This document shows, piece by piece, positions 15,819 through 24,917 of a stretch of 34,231 nucleotides of DNA. The notes under the pieces are model-generated. The model saw only the letters and a list, made by a program, of their open reading frames with translations, did no database searches and was not told the DNA's origin. The position numbers were made by a program, and so were the translations under genes. How positions within the stretch are numbered: the stretch's first letter is position 1; every line of letters starts with the position of its first letter. Origin of the DNA: Thermodesulfobacteriales bacterium (GTDB lineage Bacteria; Desulfobacterota; Thermodesulfobacteria; Thermodesulfobacteriales; Thermodesulfatatoraceae); the NCBI GenBank assembly GCA_026988575.1, contig JALSKZ010000074.1:1-34231 (forward strand). Direction: 5' to 3'.

Positions 15819-16650
15819 ACCGATACTTTTTCCCTTAGTATTGTGTATCTTCCTGGAGACTTCGGTCTGGGGGTTACAAATAGCCCCGGATCATCCTTAT
15901 CCCGGAGGGGTAATACTCTTAAAAGGGGTGCCTAAACAGGTAGGTTTTGTAAAAATGTGGGGCAAACGTTTTGGGGTCTTTGAATTAAGCCGTAAACGTA
16001 TGTGTTTGTTACCTGTTCCCTTGGGTACGCCACCAGGAATTTATACGCTATTTATAGGTTCTCAAAGACGCAAAATACGCGTATATGCCAAACGATATCC
16101 AGAAGAACACCTCACCGTGGCTTCTAACATGGTCTCCTATACGCCGGAGATCTTGGCGCGGGTCAAAAGGGAAATTTGCCTCATCAAGAAGAAGGTAGCC
16201 CCCTTTAGGCCCTACAATTTTATAGATGGTCCCTTTGTGTGGCCGTTAAATACCCGCATAACCAGCCCCTTTGGGTTGAGGCGTTTTTTCAACGGCAAAC
16301 CCCGTAGTCCGCACGGGGGTATAGACCTTGCCGCGCCCAGGGGTACGCCTGTTCGGGCGGCCAACGCCGGGCACATAGTGCTGGCCCGACATCTTTATCT
16401 GCCAGGAAACACCATTATTATTGATCATGGGCTGGGTATTTATACTATTTATGCTCATCTTTCACGTTTTCTGGTCCACGAAGGAGATATGGTTAAAAGG
16501 GGCCAGATTATAGCCCTTTCTGGGGCCACGGGGCGGGTTACCGGGCCCCATCTGCACTTTGGTTGTTATATAGAGGGCATTAAAATTGATCCACAGAGTT
16601 TACTGGATTTGTTGGGGGTGGCATGGAATTCAAGTTCGAAGAGGCCTTAA
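15793..16650 (+). CDS. M23 family metallopeptidase (LytM-like, exported)
   Basis: This is a periplasmic peptidoglycan hydrolase-like protein. A signal peptide is followed by an N-terminal beta-rich domain (about residues 30-110) and a C-terminal LytM domain. Zinc ligands are predicted at His174 and Asp178 (HGGIDLAAPRGTPV) and at the HLHFG histidine near residue 255, with YAHLS also present, so the active site looks complete. The start is uncertain: ATG at 15793 is used here, but TTG at 15790 and GTG at 15805 are possible; all lie inside the xseA 3' end. Its own 3' end overlaps xseB by 28 bases, so it sits between the two exonuclease VII subunits. It may be active or act as a septal/envelope regulator. 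Confidence 0.9.
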   Translation: MRWVVKILRPILFPLVLCIFLETSVWGLQIAPDHPYPGGVILLKGVPKQVGFVKMWGKRFGVFELSRKRMCLLPVPLGTPPGIYTLFIGSQRRKIRVYAKRYPEEHLTVASNMVSYTPEILARVKREICLIKKKVAPFRPYNFIDGPFVWPLNTRITSPFGLRRFFNGKPRSPHGGIDLAAPRGTPVRAANAGHIVLARHLYLPGNTIIIDHGLGIYTIYAHLSRFLVHEGDMVKRGQIIALSGATGRVTGPHLHFGCYIEGIKIDPQSLLDLLGVAWNSSSKRP

Positions 16651-16865
16651 AGGCCCTGGAGAAAATAGTCTTGGAGCTCGAGGGTCAGGACCTACCCTTA
16701 GAAAGGGCCTTAGAGCGTTTTGAAGAAGGGGTACGGCTTTCTCGTTTGTGTCATCAGATGCTGGAGGAAGCACAGCGACGGATAGAAATTCTCCTCTCTC
16801 AAGGGAGTGACAAGAAGGTAATACCATGGGAAGAAAAATCAGGGGAGGAGCCCGAAGGAGGGTAG
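16623..16865 (+). CDS. xseB: Exodeoxyribonuclease VII small subunit
   Basis: This is an 80-residue helical protein with the family pattern FEEALKALEKIVLELEGQDL followed by PLERALERFEEGVRLSRLC. XseB chains coat the XseA coiled coil and are needed for controlled nuclease activity. The ATG lies inside the M23 gene, and the stop is directly followed by the ispA start, so translation is likely coupled through the operon. Confidence 0.95.
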   Translation: MEFKFEEALKALEKIVLELEGQDLPLERALERFEEGVRLSRLCHQMLEEAQRRIEILLSQGSDKKVIPWEEKSGEEPEGG

Positions 16866-17765
16866 ATGCTTTCGCCTCGTTTTTTTGACTATATCAAGGC
16901 CCGTCAGGAACTGGTCAATAAGGCCCTCAATTATTATGTCCCCTTATTACAGGACTTTTCGGCTCGTGTTACAGAGGCCATGCACTATAGTCTCTTTGCC
17001 GGGGGTAAGCGTCTACGCCCCATTTTACTCTTGGCCGCGGCCGAAGCCGTAGGGGGAAAACCAGAGGATTATTTGCCTGCGGCCTGTGCCTTGGAGTGTA
17101 TCCATACCTATTCTCTTATCCACGATGATCTGCCGGCCATGGACGATGATGATCTCCGGCGCGGGCGTCCTACCTGTCATAAGGCCTTTGACGAAGCCAC
17201 AGCCATTCTGGCGGGAGACGGTCTCCTCACGCTGGCCTTTGAGCTTTTGGCTCATCCCGATCTTAGAGCCAGGGTCTCGGCAGGGCGTCTGCTGGAGGTA
17301 ATTTATCTTGTGGCCAAGGCCGCTGGAATAGAGGGTATGGTGGGGGGGCAGATGGCTGATCTTTTGGCCGAAGGGCGCCCGGTATCTGCCGAAGAGCTTG
17401 ATTTTATTCATCAGCACAAGACCGCCTCCCTAATTACCGCTTCTGTGGTAGCCGGAGGGGTGCTGGCCGGGGCCTCTGAGGCCCAACAACAGGCCCTTAA
17501 AACCTACGGTAAAGCCATAGGTAGGGCCTTTCAGATCGTAGATGACCTTTTAGATATCTTGGGTGATGAAAAGATTATAGGAAAGCCTGTGGGGTCAGAT
17601 CTGGCCAAGGGTAAGGCCACCTATCCCCGCCTGTTTGGTCTGGAGGCTTCTAAACAGAAGGCGCGAGAGCTAGTCACCAGGGCGCTAGAGTCCCTCCAAC
17701 TTTTCGACGAAAAGGCCGACCCCTTACGGGATATTGCCCATTACGTGGTGGAACGTACCCTCTAG
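16866..17765 (+). CDS. ispA: Polyprenyl diphosphate synthase (farnesyl/geranylgeranyl type)
   Basis: It condenses isopentenyl diphosphate with allylic diphosphates to make C15 (or C20) prenyl chains. The first aspartate-rich motif is HDDLPAMDDDDLRRGRPTCH (86-105) and the second is FQIVDDLLDILGDE near 222-235. The residues before the first motif (YSLIHDD) match the E. coli farnesyl synthase pattern, so C15 is favoured, but chain length cannot be settled by eye. 299 residues is typical. The ATG begins at the first base after the xseB stop. dxs follows, so precursor supply and use are grouped. Confidence 0.93.
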   Translation: MLSPRFFDYIKARQELVNKALNYYVPLLQDFSARVTEAMHYSLFAGGKRLRPILLLAAAEAVGGKPEDYLPAACALECIHTYSLIHDDLPAMDDDDLRRGRPTCHKAFDEATAILAGDGLLTLAFELLAHPDLRARVSAGRLLEVIYLVAKAAGIEGMVGGQMADLLAEGRPVSAEELDFIHQHKTASLITASVVAGGVLAGASEAQQQALKTYGKAIGRAFQIVDDLLDILGDEKIIGKPVGSDLAKGKATYPRLFGLEASKQKARELVTRALESLQLFDEKADPLRDIAHYVVERTL

Positions 17766-17780
17766 AACAGGAGCTTTTTT

Positions 17781-17811
17781 TTGGACTAGAGGCCATTATG
17801 GGTGGTATAAT
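17781..17811 (+). promoter_or_regulatory. Possible sigma70-type promoter for dxs
   Basis: TTGGAC (17781-17786) and a perfect TATAAT (17806-17811) are separated by 19 bases, which is slightly long. They lie in the 80-base gap between ispA and dxs, 35 bases before the dxs ATG. Confidence 0.45.
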
Positions 17812-17845
17812 AGTTTTTAAATAAGCTTTTGGTGAGGGAAGTCTT

Positions 17846-19744
17846 ATGTCCCAACTACTTGACCGCATAGATTCTCCTGAAGATCTCAAAAAATTGCGTA
17901 TTAGTCAGCTACCCAAATTGGCCCATGAATTGCGTGAGGTAATTATAAAAACCGTTTCCGAGACCGGGGGCCATTTAGCCCCTAATCTGGGGGTGGTAGA
18001 ACTCACCTTGGCCCTTCACTATGTGTTTGCCTCTCCCAAAGACAAGATTGTCTGGGACGTGGGCCATCAGTGTTATACCCATAAACTTTTGACTGGCAGA
18101 AAGAAAAATTTTCATACTTTGCGTCAGTATAAAGGCCTGGCAGGGTTCCCCAAGCGTTCCGAAAGCCCCCACGATATCGTAGATACAGGTCACAGTAGTA
18201 CCTCAATTTCAGCTGGTTTGGGGCTCATTACCGCCCAAGATCTTTTAAAGACCCCAGGGCGTGTAATTGTGGTTATTGGAGACGGGTCCATGACTGGTGG
18301 TTTGGCCTTGGAAGGCCTAAATAATGCCGGCCACCTCAAAAAGGATCTAATTGTAATTTTAAACGATAACGAGATGTCCATTTCTCCCAACGTGGGGGCC
18401 CTTTCTTCCTATCTGTCGCGTAAATTGACAGGGCGCTTGGCGCGAAGATTTAAACGGGATTTAGAGACACTGATGGCCCATTTGCCCGGGGGAGAGCAGA
18501 TCCTTTCGGTATTAAAAAAGAGTGAAGACGCCATTAAATGCCTTTTGACTCCGGGTATGCTCTTTGAAGCCCTTGGTTTTCGATATGTTGGCCCTATTCC
18601 AGGGCACAATATAGAAGCGTTGGTGGAGACCTTTAAAAATATAAAAAACTTGGAGGGCCCTACTCTGGTCCATGTGTTGACCCAAAAAGGCCATGGCTAT
18701 AAGCCTGCCGAAGAGGAACCAGAGCGTTTTCATGGGTTAGGGCCCTTTGAAATCTCTACCGGTCGCCCCAAAAAAGACAAGACTAAACCCCCTTCATACA
18801 CCAGTGTGTTTTCACGCGTAATGTTGCGCCTGGGTGAAGAGGAGCCGCGTTTGGTGGCTATTACCGCGGCTATGCCTACAGGCACAGGGCTTAAGCCTTT
18901 TGGTGAGGCGTTTCCGGAGCGCTTTTTTGACGTAGGCATTGCGGAACAGCACGCCGTGACTTTTGCTGCTGGTTTGGCTTTAGGGGGAATGATACCTGTT
19001 TGTGCCATTTATTCTACGTTTTTACAGCGTGCCTACGACCAAATCATCCACGACGTAGCCCTTCCCAAACTCCATGTGGTCTTTGCCATTGATCGTGGAG
19101 GCATAGTGGGCGAAGACGGGCCTACTCACCAAGGGCAATTTGACCTGACCTATTTAAGGGCCATACCTAACATGGTAATCATGGCGCCTAAGGACGAAAA
19201 CGAGCTTCAACATATGATATACACCGCCATAAAGGCCCAGGGGCCGGTGGCTGTGCGCTATCCTAGAGGTGGCGGGGTAGGCGTTAGCCTAGATTGGGAA
19301 CTCCAGGAAATACCCCTGGGTAAGGCCGAGGTCTTGAGAGAAGGGAAAGATCTCCTTATTCTGGCCATTGGCAACATGGTCTACCCGGCCCTTAAGGCCG
19401 CAGATCTCTTGGCAGAACAAGGCCTTTTAGCCACGGTGGTTAACGCCCGTTTTGTAAAACCCCTAGATGAAGACCTCATTGTCAACCTTTCGCGGCAGAT
19501 AGGTCGGGTACTTACCGTAGAAGAGAATACCCTCCAGGGTGGGTTTGGTTCCGCTGTCCTCGAAGCCCTTTCCCGGGCAGGGGTAGTTGTTCCGGTAAGG
19601 TGTATAGGTCTTCCGGATATTTTTGTAGAGCATGGAGCCCCAGATATCCTGCGTCAAAAACTTGGCCTTACCCCAGAGGGGATATACCAAAAGGCCTTGG
19701 AGCTCCTAAAAGGTAATCCCAAGATAAGGGCCCTGGCCTCTTAA
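17846..19744 (+). CDS. dxs: 1-deoxy-D-xylulose-5-phosphate synthase
   Basis: Dxs joins pyruvate and glyceraldehyde-3-phosphate using thiamine diphosphate, the first step of the MEP isoprenoid pathway. Motifs are [13 protein letters not shown] and [11 protein letters not shown], and the thiamine-diphosphate site [37 protein letters not shown] contains the catalytic glutamate near residue 369; it is followed by [15 protein letters not shown]. The transketolase C-terminal domain follows. 632 residues is typical. GAGGGAAG lies before the ATG. It converges on the RND exporter gene with only five bases between stops, leaving no room for a separate terminator. Confidence 0.96.
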   Translation: MSQLLDRIDSPEDLKKLRISQLPKLAHELREVIIKTVSETGGHLAPNLGVVELTLALHYVFASPKDKIVWDVGHQCYTHKLLTGRKKNFHTLRQYKGLAGFPKRSESPHDIVDTGHSSTSISAGLGLITAQDLLKTPGRVIVVIGDGSMTGGLALEGLNNAGHLKKDLIVILNDNEMSISPNVGALSSYLSRKLTGRLARRFKRDLETLMAHLPGGEQILSVLKKSEDAIKCLLTPGMLFEALGFRYVGPIPGHNIEALVETFKNIKNLEGPTLVHVLTQKGHGYKPAEEEPERFHGLGPFEISTGRPKKDKTKPPSYTSVFSRVMLRLGEEEPRLVAITAAMPTGTGLKPFGEAFPERFFDVGIAEQHAVTFAAGLALGGMIPVCAIYSTFLQRAYDQIIHDVALPKLHVVFAIDRGGIVGEDGPTHQGQFDLTYLRAIPNMVIMAPKDENELQHMIYTAIKAQGPVAVRYPRGGGVGVSLDWELQEIPLGKAEVLREGKDLLILAIGNMVYPALKAADLLAEQGLLATVVNARFVKPLDEDLIVNLSRQIGRVLTVEENTLQGGFGSAVLEALSRAGVVVPVRCIGLPDIFVEHGAPDILRQKLGLTPEGIYQKALELLKGNPKIRALAS

Positions 19745-19749
19745 ACACC

Positions 19750-22029
19750 TTAAAATAGGCGGCGGCCTATCCTGATCAGGGCAGGGGTAAGGAGCAGGTC
19801 GGCCAGGAGGGCCCAAAGCATTACAAAGGCGCAGAGAAAGCCAAATTGTACGGTGGGTATAAATTTCGACGCGAGCAGGATACAAAAACTTATAATTAAT
19901 ATTAACGAGGTGGTCATGGCCGCTAGGCCCTTTTTATTTAAGGCCTCTCTGGCTGCTTCTAAGGGGTCTAATCTCTTTCTGGCCTCCTGATATTTAACGA
20001 GCAGGTGGATTGTATCGTCAACGGCTATGCCAATGGCCACGGCAGAAATGGTAGCAGTGGCGGTATTTAAGGGGATATGCATAAGCCCCATCAATCCAAA
20101 GTTGGCCACTATGGGAAAGATATTAGGAGGTATAGAAAGTAGACCGATCTTTATGGATCTTAAGACCACAAACATCAGGCCAAAGACCAGGACAGCGGCC
20201 AGGGCCAAACTTTCGGTCTGCGAGCGGACTATTTCTTCCACTACCCGGTTTGTCAGATAGGTTTTGCCGGTTAGGTGAAACTCTACGTCCCCTTTAGGGA
20301 ACAAGGTGGCCAAGTATTTTTGCAATTCAGCCATTTTTTTGTTTAAAAGTTGGGAGCTATGCACCGGGGTACGGGCTGAGACCCTGATCCACTGTTGACT
20401 GTCGTCCATAAAATGTTCTAGTTCAGTGCCTCCGTAAAGCAACAAATATTGGGCCAAGAGTTCGCGAGTCTCTGGTACACGATAAAAATGTTGGTCTTCG
20501 TTATGAAAGGCCCGGTTCATCAGCTTGAAGAAGTCTGCAGGAGAGACCACTTCGCTAAAGAGGGGGTCTTTGCGTAAGTGTTGGGCTAGGGTGTCTATCT
20601 TTTTTAAAAGGCCTGGGTCGAGAAAGTCTCCTTTGCGGGTCTTTAACGATATTTCAATGGTTTGGATGCCTCCTAGGTTTTTATCAATAAAAATGGCGTC
20701 TTTATAAACCGGTGTGGAATGATGGAAATACTCTACGACATCGCTGTCTACTTTAATCTTCGTAGCCTCGTAGAGGCTTCCTATGGTGAAGGCAAAAAAG
20801 AGTACCAGGGCCAGTCCACACCAACGGGGATAGCTATTGCTTAGAAGAGCAACCAATTTAGACGAAGATCTAAGATGTGAAGAGACGCGTCCGATCCAGG
20901 GTAAGAGAAATATCAGCAGGGTAAAGCTCAAGAAATATTCGATAAACATGGCCAGGGCGGCGGCGGCGCCGAATTGCCTGATGGAGGGGACATCGCTTAC
21001 CAAAAGGGAGGCAAAACCAATGGCCGTGGTCAAGGAGGTCAGGAAACAGGGCCGCCAAGACTCCCTTACGGTTTGGACAACATCGTATATAGGCCGAGGC
21101 CAGGCTCTTGACTTAAGGGCTTCTTTAAGGGGCCTGGGCTGGGTCTTAAGGCGGAAATAGGTGGTAATGAGGTGTATCCCATCAGATAGGGCCAGGGCCA
21201 GGGTCAAAGGAGCTAAGATAGAGGTCATGGGACTTAAGGCTCCTCCTACCCACTTAAGGCCCGCCATAGATCCAAGGAGGGAAAGTAACAAAATAAGGGC
21301 TAAACCCATGGTGGCCCGCAAAGAACGCAGGAAGAAAAGGACCAACAGGCATAAAAAGATAAAAGTGGTAGGGATAAAGAACAGGAGGTCTTTATTCATG
21401 TAGCGGGCCATATTGACGTCCATTACCGGCCAGCCTGACACGTGTACTTCTATCCCCGCAGGGGGAGGATTTTCTTTAAGGATACGGTTTATCCCCTTCA
21501 TCAGGCGGGCTTCAAAATCCATGTCTTCTCCCCGGTAAGCGGTGCGGATGAGGATCAAGGTGCTCTTGAAGTCTCTGGAGACAAGATTGCCGTAGATTAA
21601 AGGATTTCTTTGAGCACGTTTTTTTAAGGTACGCAGTGTTTGGGGATCGTGGGGGATTTCGTCGCCGATAAGGGGTTCTACGGTAAAGTCTTCTTCTCCA
21701 CCAAAGATGTCTTCCACATTGGTGAGGGCCAAGCAGTCGTCTACTCCCTTTAGCTCTTCAAATTTTTGAGTGAGTTTGCGGACGTAATGGAGGAGGGTAG
21801 GGTCAAAGACATCTTGGCCCTTTATGGCCACTGCTACGGCGTCGTCTGCACCAAATTGTTGCCGGAATTCTTCGTAAAAACGCCATTGTTGGTCTCGAGG
21901 AATGATGGCGTCGGTAGAGGTGACCACCGGAAGGTGTAGACAAGACCACAGGGCAAAGCCACTTAAGGCCAAAACCAATAGGGTCCACAAAAAGGGATGG
22001 TCTACTACCAATTTTTTAAACCAGTGCAC
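19750..22029 (-). CDS. RND superfamily exporter (MMPL/HpnN-like)
   Basis: This 759-residue inner-membrane transporter has the duplicated layout of one membrane helix, a large periplasmic loop and five helices, twice. Acidic residues typical of the proton path are in LALSDGIHLITTYF (first half) and GIAVDDTIHLLVKY (second half). It resembles COG1033-type exporters that move lipids or other hydrophobic molecules rather than tripartite drug pumps, because no periplasmic adaptor is adjacent. The GTG start has AGAGGA upstream. It is last in a four-gene minus-strand unit after a predicted barrel and a LolA-fold protein, which fits transport of a lipophilic cargo towards the outer membrane; the cargo is unknown. 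Confidence 0.88.
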   Translation of the reverse strand: MHWFKKLVVDHPFLWTLLVLALSGFALWSCLHLPVVTSTDAIIPRDQQWRFYEEFRQQFGADDAVAVAIKGQDVFDPTLLHYVRKLTQKFEELKGVDDCLALTNVEDIFGGEEDFTVEPLIGDEIPHDPQTLRTLKKRAQRNPLIYGNLVSRDFKSTLILIRTAYRGEDMDFEARLMKGINRILKENPPPAGIEVHVSGWPVMDVNMARYMNKDLLFFIPTTFIFLCLLVLFFLRSLRATMGLALILLLSLLGSMAGLKWVGGALSPMTSILAPLTLALALSDGIHLITTYFRLKTQPRPLKEALKSRAWPRPIYDVVQTVRESWRPCFLTSLTTAIGFASLLVSDVPSIRQFGAAAALAMFIEYFLSFTLLIFLLPWIGRVSSHLRSSSKLVALLSNSYPRWCGLALVLFFAFTIGSLYEATKIKVDSDVVEYFHHSTPVYKDAIFIDKNLGGIQTIEISLKTRKGDFLDPGLLKKIDTLAQHLRKDPLFSEVVSPADFFKLMNRAFHNEDQHFYRVPETRELLAQYLLLYGGTELEHFMDDSQQWIRVSARTPVHSSQLLNKKMAELQKYLATLFPKGDVEFHLTGKTYLTNRVVEEIVRSQTESLALAAVLVFGLMFVVLRSIKIGLLSIPPNIFPIVANFGLMGLMHIPLNTATATISAVAIGIAVDDTIHLLVKYQEARKRLDPLEAAREALNKKGLAAMTTSLILIISFCILLASKFIPTVQFGFLCAFVMLWALLADLLLTPALIRIGRRLF

Positions 22030-22062
22030 GGTGGTCCTCTAAGAGTATTTTAAAACTAAAGG

Positions 22063-23412
22063 CTAAAATACGGCCTTGAGCCCAACATATATTTGGTCGT
22101 TGGCGTCGTAAAGGTCAAAAAAGGTGCCTGCTGGGCCGTCCAGGAGATGTAACCCCATAAAAAGGGTATATTCGTCCTGGATTTTGTAGCGCACCTCGGG
22201 GTTTAGATAATACATGCGTGTGGTAAGGTCATAATAGGCATCTAGGCGACATTCTAGGAAATCTTGTAGATAAGTCTTGGATAAACGCAGAAAAAGCCCC
22301 GAATCCCACCGGGGCTCAAAGAGTATGCTTTTGTCCCAACCCTGAATGTAGCGTTGAGAAAATTGTAGGTTGGCGTACAAACCATTCATAAATTGATAAT
22401 CCAGGCCCAATACGTATTGCCAGCAGGGTTTTCGTACTCCGTATAGGTCTTTGCGCAGGAATACCTGATTGGTGTGGTAAGCAAATTCACCCCGAAGGCC
22501 GGCTTCCCCCCAGGTAGTTTCAAAGGCAAGGCCTAGAATATCGTCTTCGGGGCGGGAGATGCGTATGGTGTTGCCCACAATGATGGCCCTGGAGAGGGCA
22601 CTTGATATGTCAGATATACTGTTTAGCCAAAGGCCCTTTATGGGAAAGGAAGTTATATAATAGTAAAAAGAGCGGTTATGGGCGTGTAAGAAAGAAGCTT
22701 CCCAATCCACAGAAGAAAATGTCCCGGTAAGCCTAAAGCCCCACTCGGCGTCTCTCAAAGAAGGCCCTGGGCGTTGTTTGTCTAGCTTAAGGGAACGGGC
22801 CCAGCTCTTAAGGGCGGGGATATCTTCCAACTGGGCCTTCAGGTGATCGAAGGCAGCCCAATCGGTGCCAAAATCTTCTTTCATGTGCCATACAGGCCAG
22901 ATAGTAAAGACCCCCTCTAGAGTGAGGTTTGAGGCAAAGTATTGGGCCCTAAGCCAGGGCCAGGGATGTTTTCGCTCTTCTAGCCTCAGGGTCATGAGTT
23001 CACGCAAGTCTTGAGGGTTTAGATTGTCCAAGATAGTCATTTCGTCGGTCTTACCCCAGCGAATAATTTGGTTCCCCAGGGTGATTTGGTAACTCCCTCC
23101 CCGGTAGTCCAAATAGGTTTCCCAAAGCTCAAGACGGGTATCTTCTCTGGTGGACCCGTTTCCGTGAAAGGCTAGGCGCTCTAAACGCGTACCAGCCTTA
23201 AATAGAATCTCTTCGCTAAGGTCTCCTTCCCCCTGAAGAAGGAGTGTTTCGTGGTCCAAGCTATTGTCTTGATAAGGCCTTTGCTGTTTTAGGTGTAGGG
23301 CCCCTCTGGCCCATAATTCTCCTTTAAAATCAAAGTTTTCTAAGGCCTTAACCGGTCGGGAAGGGGCAAACACCATAAAAATGAGTACTAAAAGACCCGT
23401 AGCCTTTTTCAT
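22063..23412 (-). CDS. Predicted outer-membrane beta-barrel (DUF1302/alginate-export-like)
   Basis: This 449-residue protein has a Sec signal (MKKATGLLVLIFMVFAPSRPVKA). Alternating amphipathic strands follow through to the end, such as ELWETYLDYRGGSYQITLGN and EFAYHTNQVFLRKDLYG. It ends in a phenylalanine (DQIYVGLKAVF), the usual Bam-recognised C-terminus. The segment LGNQIIRWGKTDEMTILDNL resembles barrels encoded beside RND exporters and LolA-like proteins. Its ATG overlaps the stop of the upstream LolA-fold gene (ATGA). It is probably the outer-membrane component of the same export unit. The family name is assigned by eye and is less sure than the barrel prediction. Confidence 0.8.
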   Translation of the reverse strand: MKKATGLLVLIFMVFAPSRPVKALENFDFKGELWARGALHLKQQRPYQDNSLDHETLLLQGEGDLSEEILFKAGTRLERLAFHGNGSTREDTRLELWETYLDYRGGSYQITLGNQIIRWGKTDEMTILDNLNPQDLRELMTLRLEERKHPWPWLRAQYFASNLTLEGVFTIWPVWHMKEDFGTDWAAFDHLKAQLEDIPALKSWARSLKLDKQRPGPSLRDAEWGFRLTGTFSSVDWEASFLHAHNRSFYYYITSFPIKGLWLNSISDISSALSRAIIVGNTIRISRPEDDILGLAFETTWGEAGLRGEFAYHTNQVFLRKDLYGVRKPCWQYVLGLDYQFMNGLYANLQFSQRYIQGWDKSILFEPRWDSGLFLRLSKTYLQDFLECRLDAYYDLTTRMYYLNPEVRYKIQDEYTLFMGLHLLDGPAGTFFDLYDANDQIYVGLKAVF

Positions 23413-24182
23413 GGTCGGAGATTCCTCCTGGTAAATATTTTGTTTTTAAGACCTACGTTGTATCTAATTTTGTCTACTATGAGCAAGGTATAGTGTTTTC
23501 TCTTTAAATCGGTCATTTTAGAAGATATTATGGTCCAGTATCCCTGTATAGGTTTCCATTCTAAGGCCTCAAACCTCTTACATAAATGTCCTCGGCGATC
23601 GTAATAATCTACTTTAACGACCAGAAAGCCTTTTTTGGTAACCCACTCCACCCAATATTGGTAAGCAGAATATTTCCTTTTTTTAGGCCAGCATTTTAGT
23701 ACATAACAAGGACTTGCTTTGTAATTTTCTTCTTTCATAAGTTGATAGTTATATTTTTTTGGGCACCGACGTTCTAAGTCTTCATAGGTAAAGTCAGAAT
23801 TTACAAAGCGATGAAAGCGAAAAGAACCGGCTATGCGTCGCACACGCCTTAAGGCCGGTAGGTAAAGAAATTGTTCTTCTTTACCGTTGTTATAAGAAAT
23901 AGATAAAAAAGATGTGTTGCGTATATCTAGTGGGCTTAGAAAACGCATAAAGGTCTTGCGGGCCTTGGGGTCGTCTTTTACCGCTACATACATTTTACGC
24001 TCTTTTTTATGGCCTCGACGGTCTATTAGGATCATCTGGGTATAGCTTTCGGAATCTTTGCCCACTGGGCGGTTATATACGGCCCAGGCTATATCCTGGG
24101 CAGAAAGTTTTTGGGCCTGTGCTTTGGGCTCTGTTAAGGGCAGGATCAAAAAAAGAATCCAAAAAAGAGTAAAAACCCTCAT
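23409..24182 (-). CDS. Outer-membrane lipoprotein-sorting protein (LolA-like fold)
   Basis: This exported protein of about 257 residues begins MRVFTLFWILFLILPLTEPKAQA, a clear signal peptide. The core resembles the LolA_like family found with RND exporters: DSESYTQMILIDRRGHKKER, then RKTFMRFLSPLDIRNTSFL, LYLPALRRVRRIAG and DFTYEDLE. I chose the ATG at 24182 because AGGAGG (24189-24194) is six bases upstream; an ATG at 24203 would place a charged MLKRRNK stretch in front and overlap the upstream gene. It is distinct from the LolA at 3330 and probably dedicated to this unit, carrying a hydrophobic cargo between the RND exporter and the barrel. Confidence 0.87.
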   Translation of the reverse strand: MRVFTLFWILFLILPLTEPKAQAQKLSAQDIAWAVYNRPVGKDSESYTQMILIDRRGHKKERKMYVAVKDDPKARKTFMRFLSPLDIRNTSFLSISYNNGKEEQFLYLPALRRVRRIAGSFRFHRFVNSDFTYEDLERRCPKKYNYQLMKEENYKASPCYVLKCWPKKRKYSAYQYWVEWVTKKGFLVVKVDYYDRRGHLCKRFEALEWKPIQGYWTIISSKMTDLKRKHYTLLIVDKIRYNVGLKNKIFTRRNLRP

Positions 24183-24871
24183 TTTATTCCTCCTTTTGAG
24201 CATAAAAATATACCTACGGCCTGGGGAATTTTTTGTTTAAGATAGGGCAGGTGGCGCCAACCCCCCACATGAACTACAGGCCTTCGGTATCGAGCTATAC
24301 GTTGTAAAATACGGCTCATACGCCCTTCTCTTAGTTGGTCTTCCTTGGTATTTTTCGGCCATATTCCCGTACGAAGCAAAAACCTTATTAAAGATTCTTC
24401 GTCTATCCCCGCCACCGGGGGGCTTTTCCCCAATTTTTGGAGGTTTTGGGGGCTAAGGCCCCTTAATAGCTTAGGTAAGAGCCTTCGGGCCAGGTTGTTT
24501 TGGTCTAGGGGGACTACGGGTAAGTTTTTCTCTCTGCCTACCCTTTGGGCCACTTCCATTTCGTAAGGTATTTTCAAGGCTTCTTTATAACAACATAAGA
24601 CGGGATGGTCCTGAGGTAGGTTCAATTTTTTTACCAAGTTTTCAAAGCGTTTAACCCAATAAGGAGAAAATTTTTGCCTTACCTTCCAAGAAAAAGGGCT
24701 GATCTCCACGGTAATAACCGCTGGACTTAATTCTCGAAGTAGCTTTTCTAAAAGCGGGGCCTTTTCTGGGGCTCGATGTATGGTACCAATCAAATAAATA
24801 GAGGCCCGGGGAACGACCTCTGGGGGGTAAAATAGTAGCTCTAAGGAGGGGAAAGATTGCTCAACTAGCAT
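24179..24871 (-). CDS. TraB/TIKI-superfamily-like protein
   Basis: This 230-residue protein has features of the TraB/PrgY/GumN group of putative metalloproteases or pheromone-shutdown factors. An early YLIGTIHRAP resembles the GTxH motif, AVITVEISP supplies the conserved glutamate, REGRMSRILQRIARY resembles the ER...M motif, and VVHVGGWRHLPYL matches the late GxxH motif. No signal peptide is seen. No convincing ribosome site precedes the ATG, so the start is uncertain. Its stop overlaps the start of the LolA-like gene by 4 bases, so it is the first gene of the exporter unit. Its activity is not predictable from sequence. Confidence 0.7.
   Translation of the reverse strand: MLVEQSFPSLELLFYPPEVVPRASIYLIGTIHRAPEKAPLLEKLLRELSPAVITVEISPFSWKVRQKFSPYWVKRFENLVKKLNLPQDHPVLCCYKEALKIPYEMEVAQRVGREKNLPVVPLDQNNLARRLLPKLLRGLSPQNLQKLGKSPPVAGIDEESLIRFLLRTGIWPKNTKEDQLREGRMSRILQRIARYRRPVVHVGGWRHLPYLKQKIPQAVGIFLCSKGGIK
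24189..24194 (-). promoter_or_regulatory. Ribosome binding site deciding the LolA-like start
   Basis: AGGAGG on the minus strand, six bases before the ATG at 24182. It favours that start over the upstream in-frame ATG at 24203. Confidence 0.8.
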
Positions 24872-24883
24872 ATAAGAGGCACA

Positions 24884-24904
24884 ATACCCAAGTATTTTTG
24901 GTAT
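24884..24904. repeat. Inverted repeat between the divergent TraB-like and pyrF genes
   Basis: ATACCCAA (24884-24891) and TTGGTAT (24898-24904) form an inverted repeat with one unpaired C, inside a 46-base divergent gap. It could be an operator for either gene. It precedes the pyrF ribosome site TAGGAG. Confidence 0.3.
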
Positions 24905-24917
24905 AGGAGATTTTAAT

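Noticed and set aside
19755-19770. A small inverted repeat, ATAGGC-GGCG-GCCTAT, considered as a dxs/RND terminator
   Set aside because: It lies within the RND coding end and lacks a T-tract in either direction.
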